This document shows, piece after piece, positions 6,871 to 15,100 of a DNA stretch of 17,963 nucleotides. Every line of letters starts with the position of its first letter. Positions within the stretch are counted from its first letter, which is position 1. The notes beneath the pieces were generated by a model. The model did no database searches. It was given only the letters and a program-made list of their open reading frames with translations, and was not told where the DNA came from. The DNA is from Anaerolineae bacterium (GTDB lineage Bacteria > Chloroflexota > Anaerolineae > B4-G1). A program made the position numbers and the translations under genes. The stretch spans positions 1-17,963 of the forward strand of contig JAUWOI010000025.1 in the NCBI GenBank assembly GCA_030612185.1. The letters run 5' to 3'.

Positions 6871-6905
6871 GTAGGGAGTAGGGAGTAGGGAGTAGGGAGT
6901 AGGGA
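6871..6905. repeat. Heptamer repeat tract (GTAGGGA x5)
   Basis: Five perfect copies of GTAGGGA end two bases before the hydrolase ATG. The last copy provides the only Shine-Dalgarno-like sequence (AGGGA) for that gene, so the repeat doubles as its ribosome-binding site. Confidence 0.9.
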
Positions 6906-6907
6906 AG

Positions 6908-7816
6908 ATGCCGATGGTGGAGTTGGCGGGGCGCGGGATGGTAGCCTATCAGTGGACCGGTGATGGGCCAGAGACGGTGGTGTTGGTCAACGGTTCGGTC
7001 TTCAACTATCACCAGTGGGACAGGCAGGTGCTGCCTATCCTGCACCGGGGGCTGGGGCGGCGGTGCCGGTTTCTCCAGTACGATTACGTCGGTGTCGGCG
7101 GCTCGTCGGCCAAGACCGCGCCGTTCAGTATGCTTGACCTGGCCGACGAGTTGCGCGATCTGCTGGACGCGCTAGCGGTCGAGTGCGCTCACCTGCTGGG
7201 CATCAGCAAAGGGAGTCTGGTGGCCCAGGCGTTCCTCATCCGCCACCGTGAGCGGGTCAGGAGTTTCTGCGGGCTGGGCAACCCGAACGTGCTCTCCGAA
7301 GGCTTGGAGCCGACCTTCGCGGTTTTCCAGGAGCGGATTGAGGCTCTGGAAGATCTGAAGGAACTCTGGCCGCAGCGGGTCAACCGGAAGAACTACGCCC
7401 GCGTCTTTTACCACGTCTACGTACCGGCCATGTTCTTCAAGGGCTACGCCGACCTCTCCCTGGCGGAGCGGCTGCGGGCCTTCCTCGTGAGGCGCATGGT
7501 GTATCCTGCCCTGGAAGGGACGTTCATCCAGACGATGGTGGATCTCTTCCGCTACTACGTGGGCGACATCGCCCAGGAGGTCCCTGTCTTCGCTGAGGGG
7601 TTGCCCCATGTGCGCGGCGTCCCCATCCTCCTGCTCAACGGCACAGCCGACACGACCGTACCGGTTCAAATGTCCCGCGAGTTGGCCCGACTGCTGCCCG
7701 AGGCCGAGTTGGTCGAGTTCGAGGGCGTCACCCACATGGGACCGATGCTGCTGCAGAAGGAGGCCCGGCCGGTCTTTGAGCGGTACGTCGCCTTTATGGA
7801 AGGGGTGTTGGCGTAG
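6908..7816 (+). CDS. Alpha/beta-fold hydrolase
   Basis: A 302-residue single-domain hydrolase. The nucleophile elbow GISKGS places Ser100, the acid is probably Asp248 in GTADTTVP, and the catalytic histidine is His276 in VTHMGP. VNGS (27-30) supplies the oxyanion region, where HG is more usual. The fold covers esterases, thioesterases and C-C hydrolases, and nothing here fixes the substrate. It precedes the synthase-like gene by about 107 bases, so a thioesterase or acyl hydrolase role in the same pathway is plausible inference. The start at 6908 is set by the abutting GTAGGGA repeat; Met3 is an alternative. Confidence 0.88.
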   Translation: MPMVELAGRGMVAYQWTGDGPETVVLVNGSVFNYHQWDRQVLPILHRGLGRRCRFLQYDYVGVGGSSAKTAPFSMLDLADELRDLLDALAVECAHLLGISKGSLVAQAFLIRHRERVRSFCGLGNPNVLSEGLEPTFAVFQERIEALEDLKELWPQRVNRKNYARVFYHVYVPAMFFKGYADLSLAERLRAFLVRRMVYPALEGTFIQTMVDLFRYYVGDIAQEVPVFAEGLPHVRGVPILLLNGTADTTVPVQMSRELARLLPEAELVEFEGVTHMGPMLLQKEARPVFERYVAFMEGVLA

Positions 7817-7836
7817 AAGTTGTTCAAGTTCTGAAG

Positions 7837-7906
7837 ACGTGAAACGTGAAACGTCAAATGTGAAACGTCAAACGTGAAACGTGATACGTGAAACGTGAAA
7901 CGTCAA
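7837..7906. repeat. Heptamer repeat tract (ACGTGAA x10)
   Basis: Exactly ten 7-base units of ACGTGAA and close variants (ACGTCAA, ATGTGAA, ACGTGAT) run without interruption. It occupies the spacer between the hydrolase stop and the synthase-like gene. The unit is the reverse complement family of the ATCACGN tract at 2744-2826. Confidence 0.92.
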
Positions 7907-7923
7907 TGCAATTGGAGGGAGAC

Positions 7924-9414
7924 ATGATTGGCATTGTTTCTTACGGTGGCTACATCCCACGGCCGCGATTGAACCGGATGAGTATCTTTCAGAACATCGG
8001 CTGGCTGGTGCCAGCCATTGTCACGGTAGCCCAGGGGGAGCGCTCCTTCTGCAACTGGGACGAGGACAGCGTGACCATGGCCGTGGCGGCGTCCAGGGAT
8101 TGCCTGATCGGCGTGGACAGGAGAAGCGTGGATGGGCTGTACATGGCCTCGACCACGCTGCCCTTCGCCGACCGGCTCAATGCCGGCATCGTCGCCACGG
8201 CCCTGAATCTGCGGGACGACATCCTGACCGCCGATTTAACCTCGTCCCTGAAAGCGGGCACCTCGGCTATGATCACTGGTCTGGAAGCGATCAAGAGCGG
8301 GGAAAAGAAGCACATTCTGGTCACGGCTGCGGACAGACGAGAGACGAAGGCTGCCTCTTTCTACGAGATGTGGTACGGCGACGGTGCGGCCTCTTTGCTT
8401 CTGGGCGACGAGGACGTGATCGCCGAATCTATGGGCGCGCACTCGCTCTCCTATGATTTCGTAGATCACTATCGGGGAGCGGGACGCCGCTTCGACTACA
8501 CGTGGGAGGAAAGGTGGGTACGGGAGGAGGGATACGGCAAGATCATCCCACAGGCCATCAACGGGCTACTGGCCAAACTGGGCATCTCCATTGACGAGGT
8601 GGACAGGGTGGTCTATCCCTGTTTCATCAAGCGGCAGCATGGCCGCATCGCCAAGGCCATCGGCGCGACGCCCGAGAAAGTGATGGGCAATATGCACGAG
8701 GTTTGCGGCGAAACCGGCGCTGCCCACCCGCTGGTGATGCTCGTCCGCGCTCTGGAGGAGGCCCAGCCGGGTGAGCGCATCCTGGTCGCTGGCTTCGGCC
8801 AGGGTTGCGACGCTCTCTGCTTCGAGGTCACCGAAAACATCCGCAACCTGCCCCGCTCCCCCCTACGAGGAGGGGAGTCATCCCGGACCGGCATCAAGGG
8901 CTCGCTGGCCGGCGGGAAGACCACCGACAACTACCTCAAGTTCCTCAAGTTCAGGGATCTGATCGTGACGGAGACGGGCATCCGCGCCGAAGCGCCCAGC
9001 CAGACGGCGATGACCACCCTCTGGCGCAAGCGCAAGATGATCCTGGGGCTGGTGGGCGGCAAGTGCAAGGTATGCGGCACGCCGCAGTTCCCCAGGATGG
9101 ACATCTGCGTCAACCCCGAATGTGGTGCTATGCACTCGCAGGAGGACTATGGGTTCGCAGACAGACCCGCCACGATCAAATCCTTCACTGGCGACATGTT
9201 GGTCGTGTCGGTGGACCCACCTGCTATCTACGGCATGGTGCAGTTTGAGGGCGGTGGCCGGTTTATGGCCGATTTTACCGACTGCGAACTGGACGACCTC
9301 AAGGTGGGTCTGCCCGTCAGAATGGTGTTTCGCAAGCATCACACGGACGAGCAGCGTGGGTTCACCGGGTACTTCTGGAAGGCGGTTCCTCTGGCCGGAG
9401 TAGGTGAAGAATAG
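7924..9414 (+). CDS. HMG-CoA synthase-like protein fused to a C-terminal DUF35 zinc-ribbon/OB domain
   Basis: A 496-residue two-domain protein. Residues 1-305 form a thiolase-fold domain of the archaeal-type HMG-CoA synthase/KAS III group (GIVSYGGYIPR, DEDSVTMAVAA, YGDGAASLLLG, ETGAAHPLV, GFGQGCDAL). Residues about 335-490 form a DUF35 domain with a zinc ribbon (Cys381, Cys384, Cys395, Cys400) and an OB fold. In archaea separate synthase, thiolase and DUF35 proteins form a channelling complex. Here the first and last are fused and the thiolase is next door. The active-site segment reads ADLTSSLKAGT, with Leu109 where canonical synthases have the acyl-carrying Cys. I chose ATG 7924 because GGAGGGAG lies just upstream; an upstream in-frame start would only add heptamer-repeat codons. 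A palindromic insertion lies in the linker. Confidence 0.88.
   Translation: MIGIVSYGGYIPRPRLNRMSIFQNIGWLVPAIVTVAQGERSFCNWDEDSVTMAVAASRDCLIGVDRRSVDGLYMASTTLPFADRLNAGIVATALNLRDDILTADLTSSLKAGTSAMITGLEAIKSGEKKHILVTAADRRETKAASFYEMWYGDGAASLLLGDEDVIAESMGAHSLSYDFVDHYRGAGRRFDYTWEERWVREEGYGKIIPQAINGLLAKLGISIDEVDRVVYPCFIKRQHGRIAKAIGATPEKVMGNMHEVCGETGAAHPLVMLVRALEEAQPGERILVAGFGQGCDALCFEVTENIRNLPRSPLRGGESSRTGIKGSLAGGKTTDNYLKFLKFRDLIVTETGIRAEAPSQTAMTTLWRKRKMILGLVGGKCKVCGTPQFPRMDICVNPECGAMHSQEDYGFADRPATIKSFTGDMLVVSVDPPAIYGMVQFEGGGRFMADFTDCELDDLKVGLPVRMVFRKHHTDEQRGFTGYFWKAVPLAGVGEE
8856..8877. repeat. Palindromic insertion in the synthase/DUF35 linker
   Basis: CTCCCC (8856-8861) pairs with GGGGAG (8872-8877), and CCT pairs with AGG inside, leaving a one-base bulge. 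It is in frame and encodes part of RSPLRGGESS, a linker segment unlike the surrounding conserved sequence. It looks like a small palindromic repeat tolerated between domains. Confidence 0.5.
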
Positions 9415-9445
9415 TGTAGATGAGGAAATGATTCAGTTCGACGAC

Positions 9446-9518
9446 TTGGTAAACTGGGAAACTGGTAAATTGGGAAGCACCACCCAACTACCAATCTACC
9501 AATGTACCAATGTACCAA
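9446..9518. repeat. Octamer-type repeat tract (ACTGGTAA / CCAATGTA)
   Basis: The left half (9446-9474) has repeated CTGG/TTGG units and the right half (9483-9518) has CCAACTA, CCAATCTA, CCAATGTA, CCAATGTA. The halves are roughly reverse complements and could form a long imperfect hairpin. It fills the gap before the thiolase. Confidence 0.8.
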
Positions 9519-9537
9519 CATGCGAGGAGAAACAACT

Positions 9538-10746
9538 ATGGCCACAGGCATTCGAGACAAAGTCGCCATCATCGGTATGGGTTGCACCAAGTTTGGCGAA
9601 CGCTGGGACGTGGGCGCTGAGGAGTTGATGGTCGAAGCGTTCGAGGAAGCGATAGAGGACGCTGGTATTGACCGGGGGGGAATCCAGGCCGCCTGGCTGG
9701 GCACCTGTTTTGAGGAGATCAGCATCGGCAAGAGCGCGCTGCCGCTCTCTATGACCCTGCGATTGCCCAAAATCCCGGTGAGCCGCGTCGAGAATTACTG
9801 CACCACTGGGACGGAGGCGTTTCGCGGGGCCTGTTACGCCGTGGCCTCGGGTGCTTACGATATTGCCCTGGCCCTGGGTGTGGAGAAACTCAAGGACATC
9901 GGTTACGGGGGCTTGCCCAACTGGGGCTCCGGCGCTGGGACATTGGCCTGGCAGTGGATGCCCAACGTGACCGCGCCGGGAGCCTTCGCCCAGTTGGCCA
10001 CGGCCTACGCCGCCAAACATAATATCCCTATTGATGACCTGAAACGGGCGATGGCCCACGTCTCCGCCAAGAGCCACGCCAACGCCGTCCTGAACCCCAA
10101 GGCCCACCTGCGCAGGGCGGTCTCCGTCGAGCGAGTCCTGGCCGCGCCCACCATCGCCTATCCTCTGGGGCTGTTCGACTGCTGTGGGGTCAGTGACGGC
10201 GCAGCCTGCGCCATCGTCACTACCCCCGCCGTCGCCAGGGACCTGGGCAAGGAGGACTTCGTCACCGTCAAGTCGCTCCAGTTGGCGCTCAGCAGCGGGG
10301 AAGAACTGGGCTACAACGAGTGGGACGGAGATCACTTCATGACCACCTCCAAGTGCTCGCGCCTGGCCTACGAGGAAGCGGGCATCGCCAACCCCCGCGA
10401 GGAAATCAGCATGATGGAGGTGCACGACTGCTTCTCCATCACCGAGTTGGTGACGATGGAAGACCTGCACATCTCCGAGCGGGGTCAGGCTCCCAGGGAC
10501 ATCCTGGATGGGTTCTATGATCTGGACGGCCAGATTCCCTGCCAGCCCGACGGCGGGCTAAAGTGCTTCGGCCATCCCATCGGCGCTTCGGGGCTGCGGA
10601 TGCTGTACGAGATGTACCTACAACTCCTCGGACGGGCTGGCGAGCGGCAGATTGCCAACCCCCGCTACGGCCTCACCCATAACCTGGGGGGGATGCCGTA
10701 TATGAACATTTGCAGTATCACCATCGTCGGGCGGTATGGGGATTAA
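9538..10746 (+). CDS. Thiolase of the SCP2/acetyl-CoA acetyltransferase type
   Basis: A 402-residue thiolase. The nucleophile is Cys88 in ENYCTTGTEAF, the other catalytic residues lie in HDCFSITE (His296) and CFGHPIGASG (His346), and LTHNLGG near the C-terminus is typical. Family members make or cleave beta-ketoacyl-CoA. Bacterial and archaeal members of this subtype often need a DUF35 partner, as in the archaeal thiolase/HMG-CoA synthase complex or BbsA-BbsB benzoylsuccinyl-CoA thiolase. Here the DUF35 domain is on the preceding protein. I chose ATG 9538 because GAGGAGA lies upstream and it follows the repeat tract; the upstream in-frame start reads repeat sequence. The substrate is unknown. 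Confidence 0.9.
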   Translation: MATGIRDKVAIIGMGCTKFGERWDVGAEELMVEAFEEAIEDAGIDRGGIQAAWLGTCFEEISIGKSALPLSMTLRLPKIPVSRVENYCTTGTEAFRGACYAVASGAYDIALALGVEKLKDIGYGGLPNWGSGAGTLAWQWMPNVTAPGAFAQLATAYAAKHNIPIDDLKRAMAHVSAKSHANAVLNPKAHLRRAVSVERVLAAPTIAYPLGLFDCCGVSDGAACAIVTTPAVARDLGKEDFVTVKSLQLALSSGEELGYNEWDGDHFMTTSKCSRLAYEEAGIANPREEISMMEVHDCFSITELVTMEDLHISERGQAPRDILDGFYDLDGQIPCQPDGGLKCFGHPIGASGLRMLYEMYLQLLGRAGERQIANPRYGLTHNLGGMPYMNICSITIVGRYGD

Positions 10747-10829
10747 CGCAAAGAAATTTAAATGGTAGATCAAGATTTGTTCAGTCAAAGGCCTCGATTC
10801 TCAAAAATATTAAAGCATCATTCAAGAAT

Positions 10830-10856
10830 CTCTGCGCCTTTGCGTCTCTGCGTTAA
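10830..10856. repeat. Octamer repeat (TCTCTGCG/CCTTTGCG)
   Basis: Three imperfect units (CTCTGCG, CCTTTGCG, TCTCTGCG) are followed by TTAA. On the other strand it reads AACGCAGAGACGCAAAGG. It lies in the 169-base gap after the thiolase. No convincing terminator was seen in that gap. Confidence 0.7.
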
Positions 10857-10915
10857 TATTAGCCCCTTTTTTCAGTGGAGTCAGGTGCAGGATTCCAAAA
10901 CGGGAGAGTGTTGAA

Positions 10916-11356
10916 ATGAAAAGATCCCTTGGACTAACAGGTATGAAGAGGAGCCGAAAGGTAACGCTTGTTTGGGTGACGATATGCTGTGTTTCACTGA
11001 TAGTTGCGTTCTTCATTGGCATTAGTGACAACCTGCCAGGGCTATTGTTATGCTATGTAGCAGTCACTGCGTTGATCCTGGCGTTTGTACACACCTGGCG
11101 GCAAGTGAGGCGTTTTTTGATCCTCTTAGGCGCATCACTGATCGGTTTCCCCCTCTTTGTTATCTTGCATAATCTCTTTTATGGTCTGGGTCAAGTGGCT
11201 GCCGATGTCATTGTATTGGGCTACCTGCTGGAATTTCTACATGCGGTGTTCTTTCTCGTTGCGATTATGGTTTGTCCTCCAGGTGTCTTGATTGGTGCAG
11301 TTGGCAGCGTAGTCACGTATTGTAAGGGGAGACAGGTCTCTGACGAGACTCCCTGA
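10916..11356 (+). CDS. Small integral membrane protein, unknown function
   Basis: A 146-residue protein with a basic N-terminus (MKRSLGLTGMKRSRK) and about four hydrophobic segments near residues 17-36, 42-60, 66-87 and 100-130. I do not recognise the family. GGGAGAG upstream supports the start at 10916; ATG at codon 10 is possible. Base composition is lower in GC than in the thiolase gene before it, which may mark acquired DNA. It stands between the metabolic block and the toxin-antitoxin pair with no clear operon partner. Confidence 0.65.
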   Translation: MKRSLGLTGMKRSRKVTLVWVTICCVSLIVAFFIGISDNLPGLLLCYVAVTALILAFVHTWRQVRRFLILLGASLIGFPLFVILHNLFYGLGQVAADVIVLGYLLEFLHAVFFLVAIMVCPPGVLIGAVGSVVTYCKGRQVSDETP

Positions 11357-11370
11357 GAGACAAGGAGCGG

Positions 11371-11398
11371 TTGCTTTCCTTCGACGAGTGGGTATAAT
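11371..11398 (+). promoter_or_regulatory. Probable promoter of the toxin-antitoxin pair
   Basis: A perfect TATAAT (11393-11398) is preceded by TTGCTT (11371-11376) with a 16-base spacer. It lies about 130 bases before the antitoxin ATG and after the membrane-protein stop. The -35 match is only partial. Confidence 0.5.
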
Positions 11399-11525
11399 AG
11401 TGACAGACCGCCACCCACAGGACTTTCGAGCAGAAGTGACTTGACGCCAGCCTGGGAGGTAGGTTGGTCCACGTTAGATGCCATCAACAGCGAGCAGTCC
11501 GAAAGAGAGGGAAAGGAGACGAGCA

Positions 11526-11765
11526 ATGGAAAGGGCTTTGGGGGCATTGTCAGCAGAGGAATTCGAGGAATTGATTGAACGCACGATAGACAGACGTCTT
11601 GAGGTATGGCTTACTCAATTGATGGATGCCTTGATAGGCCTGTCACAGGAGGAAAGTGCGGAATTGCAGCCTGAGTTTGCAGCCTCCCTCAGGCGTTCTC
11701 TGGATCAGGCACGCTCAGGAGAAGGTATTGACCTGGGAACCTTTCGAAAGCAGATTGGACGATGA
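11526..11765 (+). CDS. Putative antitoxin of a RelE/ParE-type module
   Basis: A 79-residue, mostly helical, charged protein (SAEEFEELIERTIDRRLEVW near the start, IDLGTFRKQIGR at the end). The function is inferred mainly from context: it directly precedes a RelE-family toxin and overlaps it by four bases in ATGA, a typical translational coupling. The C-terminal pattern resembles antitoxin tails that wrap the toxin. I chose ATG 11526 because AAAGGAG lies seven bases upstream; a start 16 codons earlier lacks such a site. No obvious DNA-binding motif is seen. Confidence 0.75.
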   Translation: MERALGALSAEEFEELIERTIDRRLEVWLTQLMDALIGLSQEESAELQPEFAASLRRSLDQARSGEGIDLGTFRKQIGR

Positions 11766-12028
11766 ATGCCCTTCAGGTCATCCTGACGCCTGAGGCACAG
11801 ATGGATATAAAGCGCCTCGATCCAGCCTTTCAGACGCGTATTCTGAACAAGCTGGAGTGGATGGGGCAAAACGCAGGGCTGTTGCGCCATCGAGCGCTCC
11901 GGGGAAAGGGATGGAGCGGGTGCCTCAAATATCGCGTCGGTGACTATCGGATCATCTATCAGATAGACCAGTCTGCTGAGAAACTGGTTGTCTTGAAAGT
12001 TGGACATCGCCGAGAGGTGTACGGATAG
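11762..12028 (+). CDS. RelE/ParE-family toxin
   Basis: An 88-residue toxin of the RelE superfamily, which cleaves mRNA on the ribosome (RelE) or poisons gyrase (ParE). Signatures are ILTPEAQMDIKRLDP at the start, RALRGKGWSGCLKYRVGDYR in the core, and VLKVGHRREVYG at the end. YRVGDYRIIY and the final His-Arg-Arg-Glu-Val-Tyr favour a RelE-like mRNA interferase. It overlaps the antitoxin by four bases. It sits directly before the restriction genes, a frequent arrangement in defence islands. Confidence 0.88.
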   Translation: MNALQVILTPEAQMDIKRLDPAFQTRILNKLEWMGQNAGLLRHRALRGKGWSGCLKYRVGDYRIIYQIDQSAEKLVVLKVGHRREVYG

Positions 12029-12124
12029 CCTGGCACGCTCTACGTTCAACAGTGGGCGCTGCGCAAACTGACCGGCGGCGACCTTCCAGAGCGCGTGCGC
12101 GTGACGGTGACAGTTGATAAGTGA
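12029..12124 (+). pseudogene. Possible C-terminal remnant of an unidentified gene
   Basis: The spacer between the toxin and res contains an open stretch of 31 codons with no start codon. It reads ...GTLYVQQWALRKLTGG and ERVRVTVTVDK before a TGA. The codon pattern and protein-like composition suggest the tail of a lost gene. It follows the toxin stop in the same frame. I cannot name the parent family. Confidence 0.35.
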
Positions 12125-12154
12125 CCATAATTTGTCGGCGTTTGAGTTTAGATC

Positions 12155-15100
12155 ATGGAGATCAAACGAGTCGTAATCGCCAACCCTATCGTCAATTCGC
12201 CTTTTGAGGAGCCCAGGCTGCACTTTCGCTTCTCGGAAGAGGGCATCACCGACGAGATCGTGCTGGGCCGCCGCCAGAGCGAATACTTTGTGCCCATCGC
12301 GCGCCCCAGGAAGAAGGGCCAACAACAACTGGCCTTCGATACCTGGACGCAGGATCGCATCCAGCCCAACAAATTCATCAACCGCGTGCGAGGCCGGGTG
12401 GAACTCTGGCGCAAGGGCGGCTACGTGGGAATAAGCAGAACCACCCGCCGGTTGCTCGAATATTGGCAGAACACTGGAAACGCACGCGAGTGCAGACTCT
12501 TCTTCTGCCAGATTGAGGCTCTGGAGACCGCCATCTACGTCACCGAGGTGGCGCACAAACACGGTGACAACTGGATCGCCAACGAGTTGCGCCGCGCCAA
12601 CGCGGAGGCCAACCCGTTGCTCTACCGCGCCGCCTTCAAGATGGCCACCGGCAGCGGCAAGACCGTCGTCATGGCGATGTTGATCGCCTGGCAAACCCTG
12701 AACAAGATAGCCAATCGCCAGGACGCTCGCTTCTCCGACGCCTTTCTGATCGTGACCCCCGGCATCACCATCCGTGACCGGCTGCGGGTGCTGCTCCCCA
12801 GTGACCCCAGCAACTACTATCGCCGCTTCGATCTCCTGCCGCTCGACCTGATATCGCAACTCCACCAGGCCAAAATCGTGATCACTAACTTTCACGCTTT
12901 CCAACTCCGCGAGAAGGTAAAGGCCGGTAAACTGACCAAGGAACTGCTCGCCCAGGGCAAGGCCAGCCCCTTCACCGAGACGCCTGCCCAGATGGTGCGG
13001 CGGGTGTGCCGCGAACTGGGTAACAAGAGAAGCATTGTCGTGCTCAACGACGAGGCCCACCACTGCTACCGGCGCAAGCCAGATGGCGAAAAGGCACGTC
13101 TCAGCCGTGACGAGCGTCGCGAAGCGAAGGCGCGCGACGAAGAGGCGCGCGTCTGGATCTCGGGGCTGGAAGCGGTCAAGGAAAAGATCGGCCTCAAGGT
13201 GGCCTATGATCTGTCCGCTACCCCCTTCTTCCTGCGCGGCTCCGGCTATCCCGAGGGCACGCTCTTCCCGTGGGTAGTGTCCGATTTTTCACTGATTGAC
13301 GCCATCGAGTGTGGCATCGTCAAGGTCCCCCGCGTGCCGGTGGACGACGATGCTATGGTCGGCGACTATCCGACCTACCGCCATCTGTGGCCCCACATCC
13401 GCGACGACCTGCCCAGAAAAGGCCGCAAGACCGAGGCTATCAGCGGCGAGCCCAAACTGCCCGCCAAACTCCAGAGCGCGCTGCACAGCCTGTACAACAA
13501 CTACCAGAAGTATCACGAGCAGTGGGAGGCGAACGAGGCCACTCGTGACGTCCCTCCGCCCGTCTTTATCATCGTCTGCAACAACACCAACGTCTCTAAA
13601 ATGATGTATGACTACATCGCCGGTTGGGACAAAGAACTGGACGACGACCACACTGTCCCGGTCCCCGGCGCGCTCCCCATCTTTAGCAACGTGCAAGACG
13701 GCCGCTGGGTCGCCCGCCCCAACACGATCCTGATTGACAGCAAACAACTGGAGTCCGGCGAGGCCATGAGCAGGGATTTCAAAAAGATCGCTGCCCGCGA
13801 GATCACCGAGTTCAAGGCCGAATACCGCGCCCGCTTCCCCGGCCGCGACGCCGATAGCCTGACCGACGAAGACCTGTTGCGCGAGGTGATGAACACCGTC
13901 GGCCAGCCCGGCAAACTGGGTGAACCGGTCAAGTGCGTGGTGTCGGTCTCAATGCTGACCGAGGGCTGGGACGCCAACACCGTCACCCACATCCTGGGGG
14001 TGCGCGCCTTCGGCACGCAGTTGCTGTGCGAGCAGGTGGTGGGCCGCGGTCTGCGCCGCATCAGTTTTGCCACCGAGAGACGCCAACTGAATGTGAACGG
14101 CGAAGTAGTCGAGTTCGAGGCCTTCCCGGTCGAATACGCCGAGGTCTACGGTGTGCCCTTCTCCTTCATTCCCACCAAGGCCGTCGCTGCCCCGCCCAAA
14201 CCCGGCCCACGCCCGACCCGCGTGCGGGCGCTGGAGGAACGCATCGCCAACGAGATCATCTTCCCCCGCGTGATCGGCTATCGGTATGAATTGCCTGGCG
14301 AACGTTTGACGGCGAACTTCACCGCCGACTCGCACATGGCGATCTCGACGCTGGACGTCCCCACTCGCACCGAAACCGCGCCCATCGTGGGCGAATCGAG
14401 CATCCACACGCTGTGGGACCTGGCCATCCGCCGCGAGCAGGAAGTGGACTTCTTTCTGGCCAAACTGGTGCTGGAACGGTACTTCCGCGACCCGGATGGC
14501 CACACCAAGCCCTGGCTGTTCCCCCAACTGCTGCGCATCGTCCGGCGCTGGCGGGCCGAATGTCTGACGCTGAAGGACAACACCTTTCCCCAGTTGTTAC
14601 TGCTCCACGATCTGGCCGCCACCGCCGCCGAACACATCTACCAGGCGATCGTGCAGTCCACCTCCGGCGAAAAGAGACTCCATCCCATTCTGCGGTCCTA
14701 TGACACGCTAGGCAGCACCCGCTACGTGGACTTCGATACCACCCGCGAGGTATACCCCACCGGGCCGGAACTGTGTCACGTCTCGCACATCGTTCTCGAT
14801 AGCGGCTGGGAGGCCAAGATGGGCCAGGCGTTGGAGGAGATGGACGAGGTGGTGTGTTACGTCAAGAACCACGGCCTGGGCTTCACCATCCCCTACACGT
14901 TGAACGGGCAGGAGCGGCAGTACACGCCCGACTTTATCCTGCGCGTGGCTCAGACTCCTCAGACTTCCGAAGTCTGGGAGACTTCGGAAGTCTCCAGAGT
15001 CTCCGACGCTGATCTATTGAACCTGATCGTGGAGGTCTCGGGCGAGGCCCGCAAGGACAAGGCGGCCAAGGTCGCCGCCGCCCGCAACCTGTGGGTACCG

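Noticed and set aside
7837..7906. CRISPR-like array
   Set aside because: The units are seven bases with no spacers and no cas genes are nearby. It is a simple tandem repeat.
9496..10470. 324-codon open frame on the minus strand
   Set aside because: It is antisense to the thiolase, which has all its catalytic motifs. No ribosome-binding site or domain supports the shadow.
11705..13063. Long open frame on the minus strand (452 codons)
   Set aside because: It lies antisense to the toxin and to res, whose helicase motifs are unmistakable. Its translation has no recognisable domain and reflects G+C-biased third positions.
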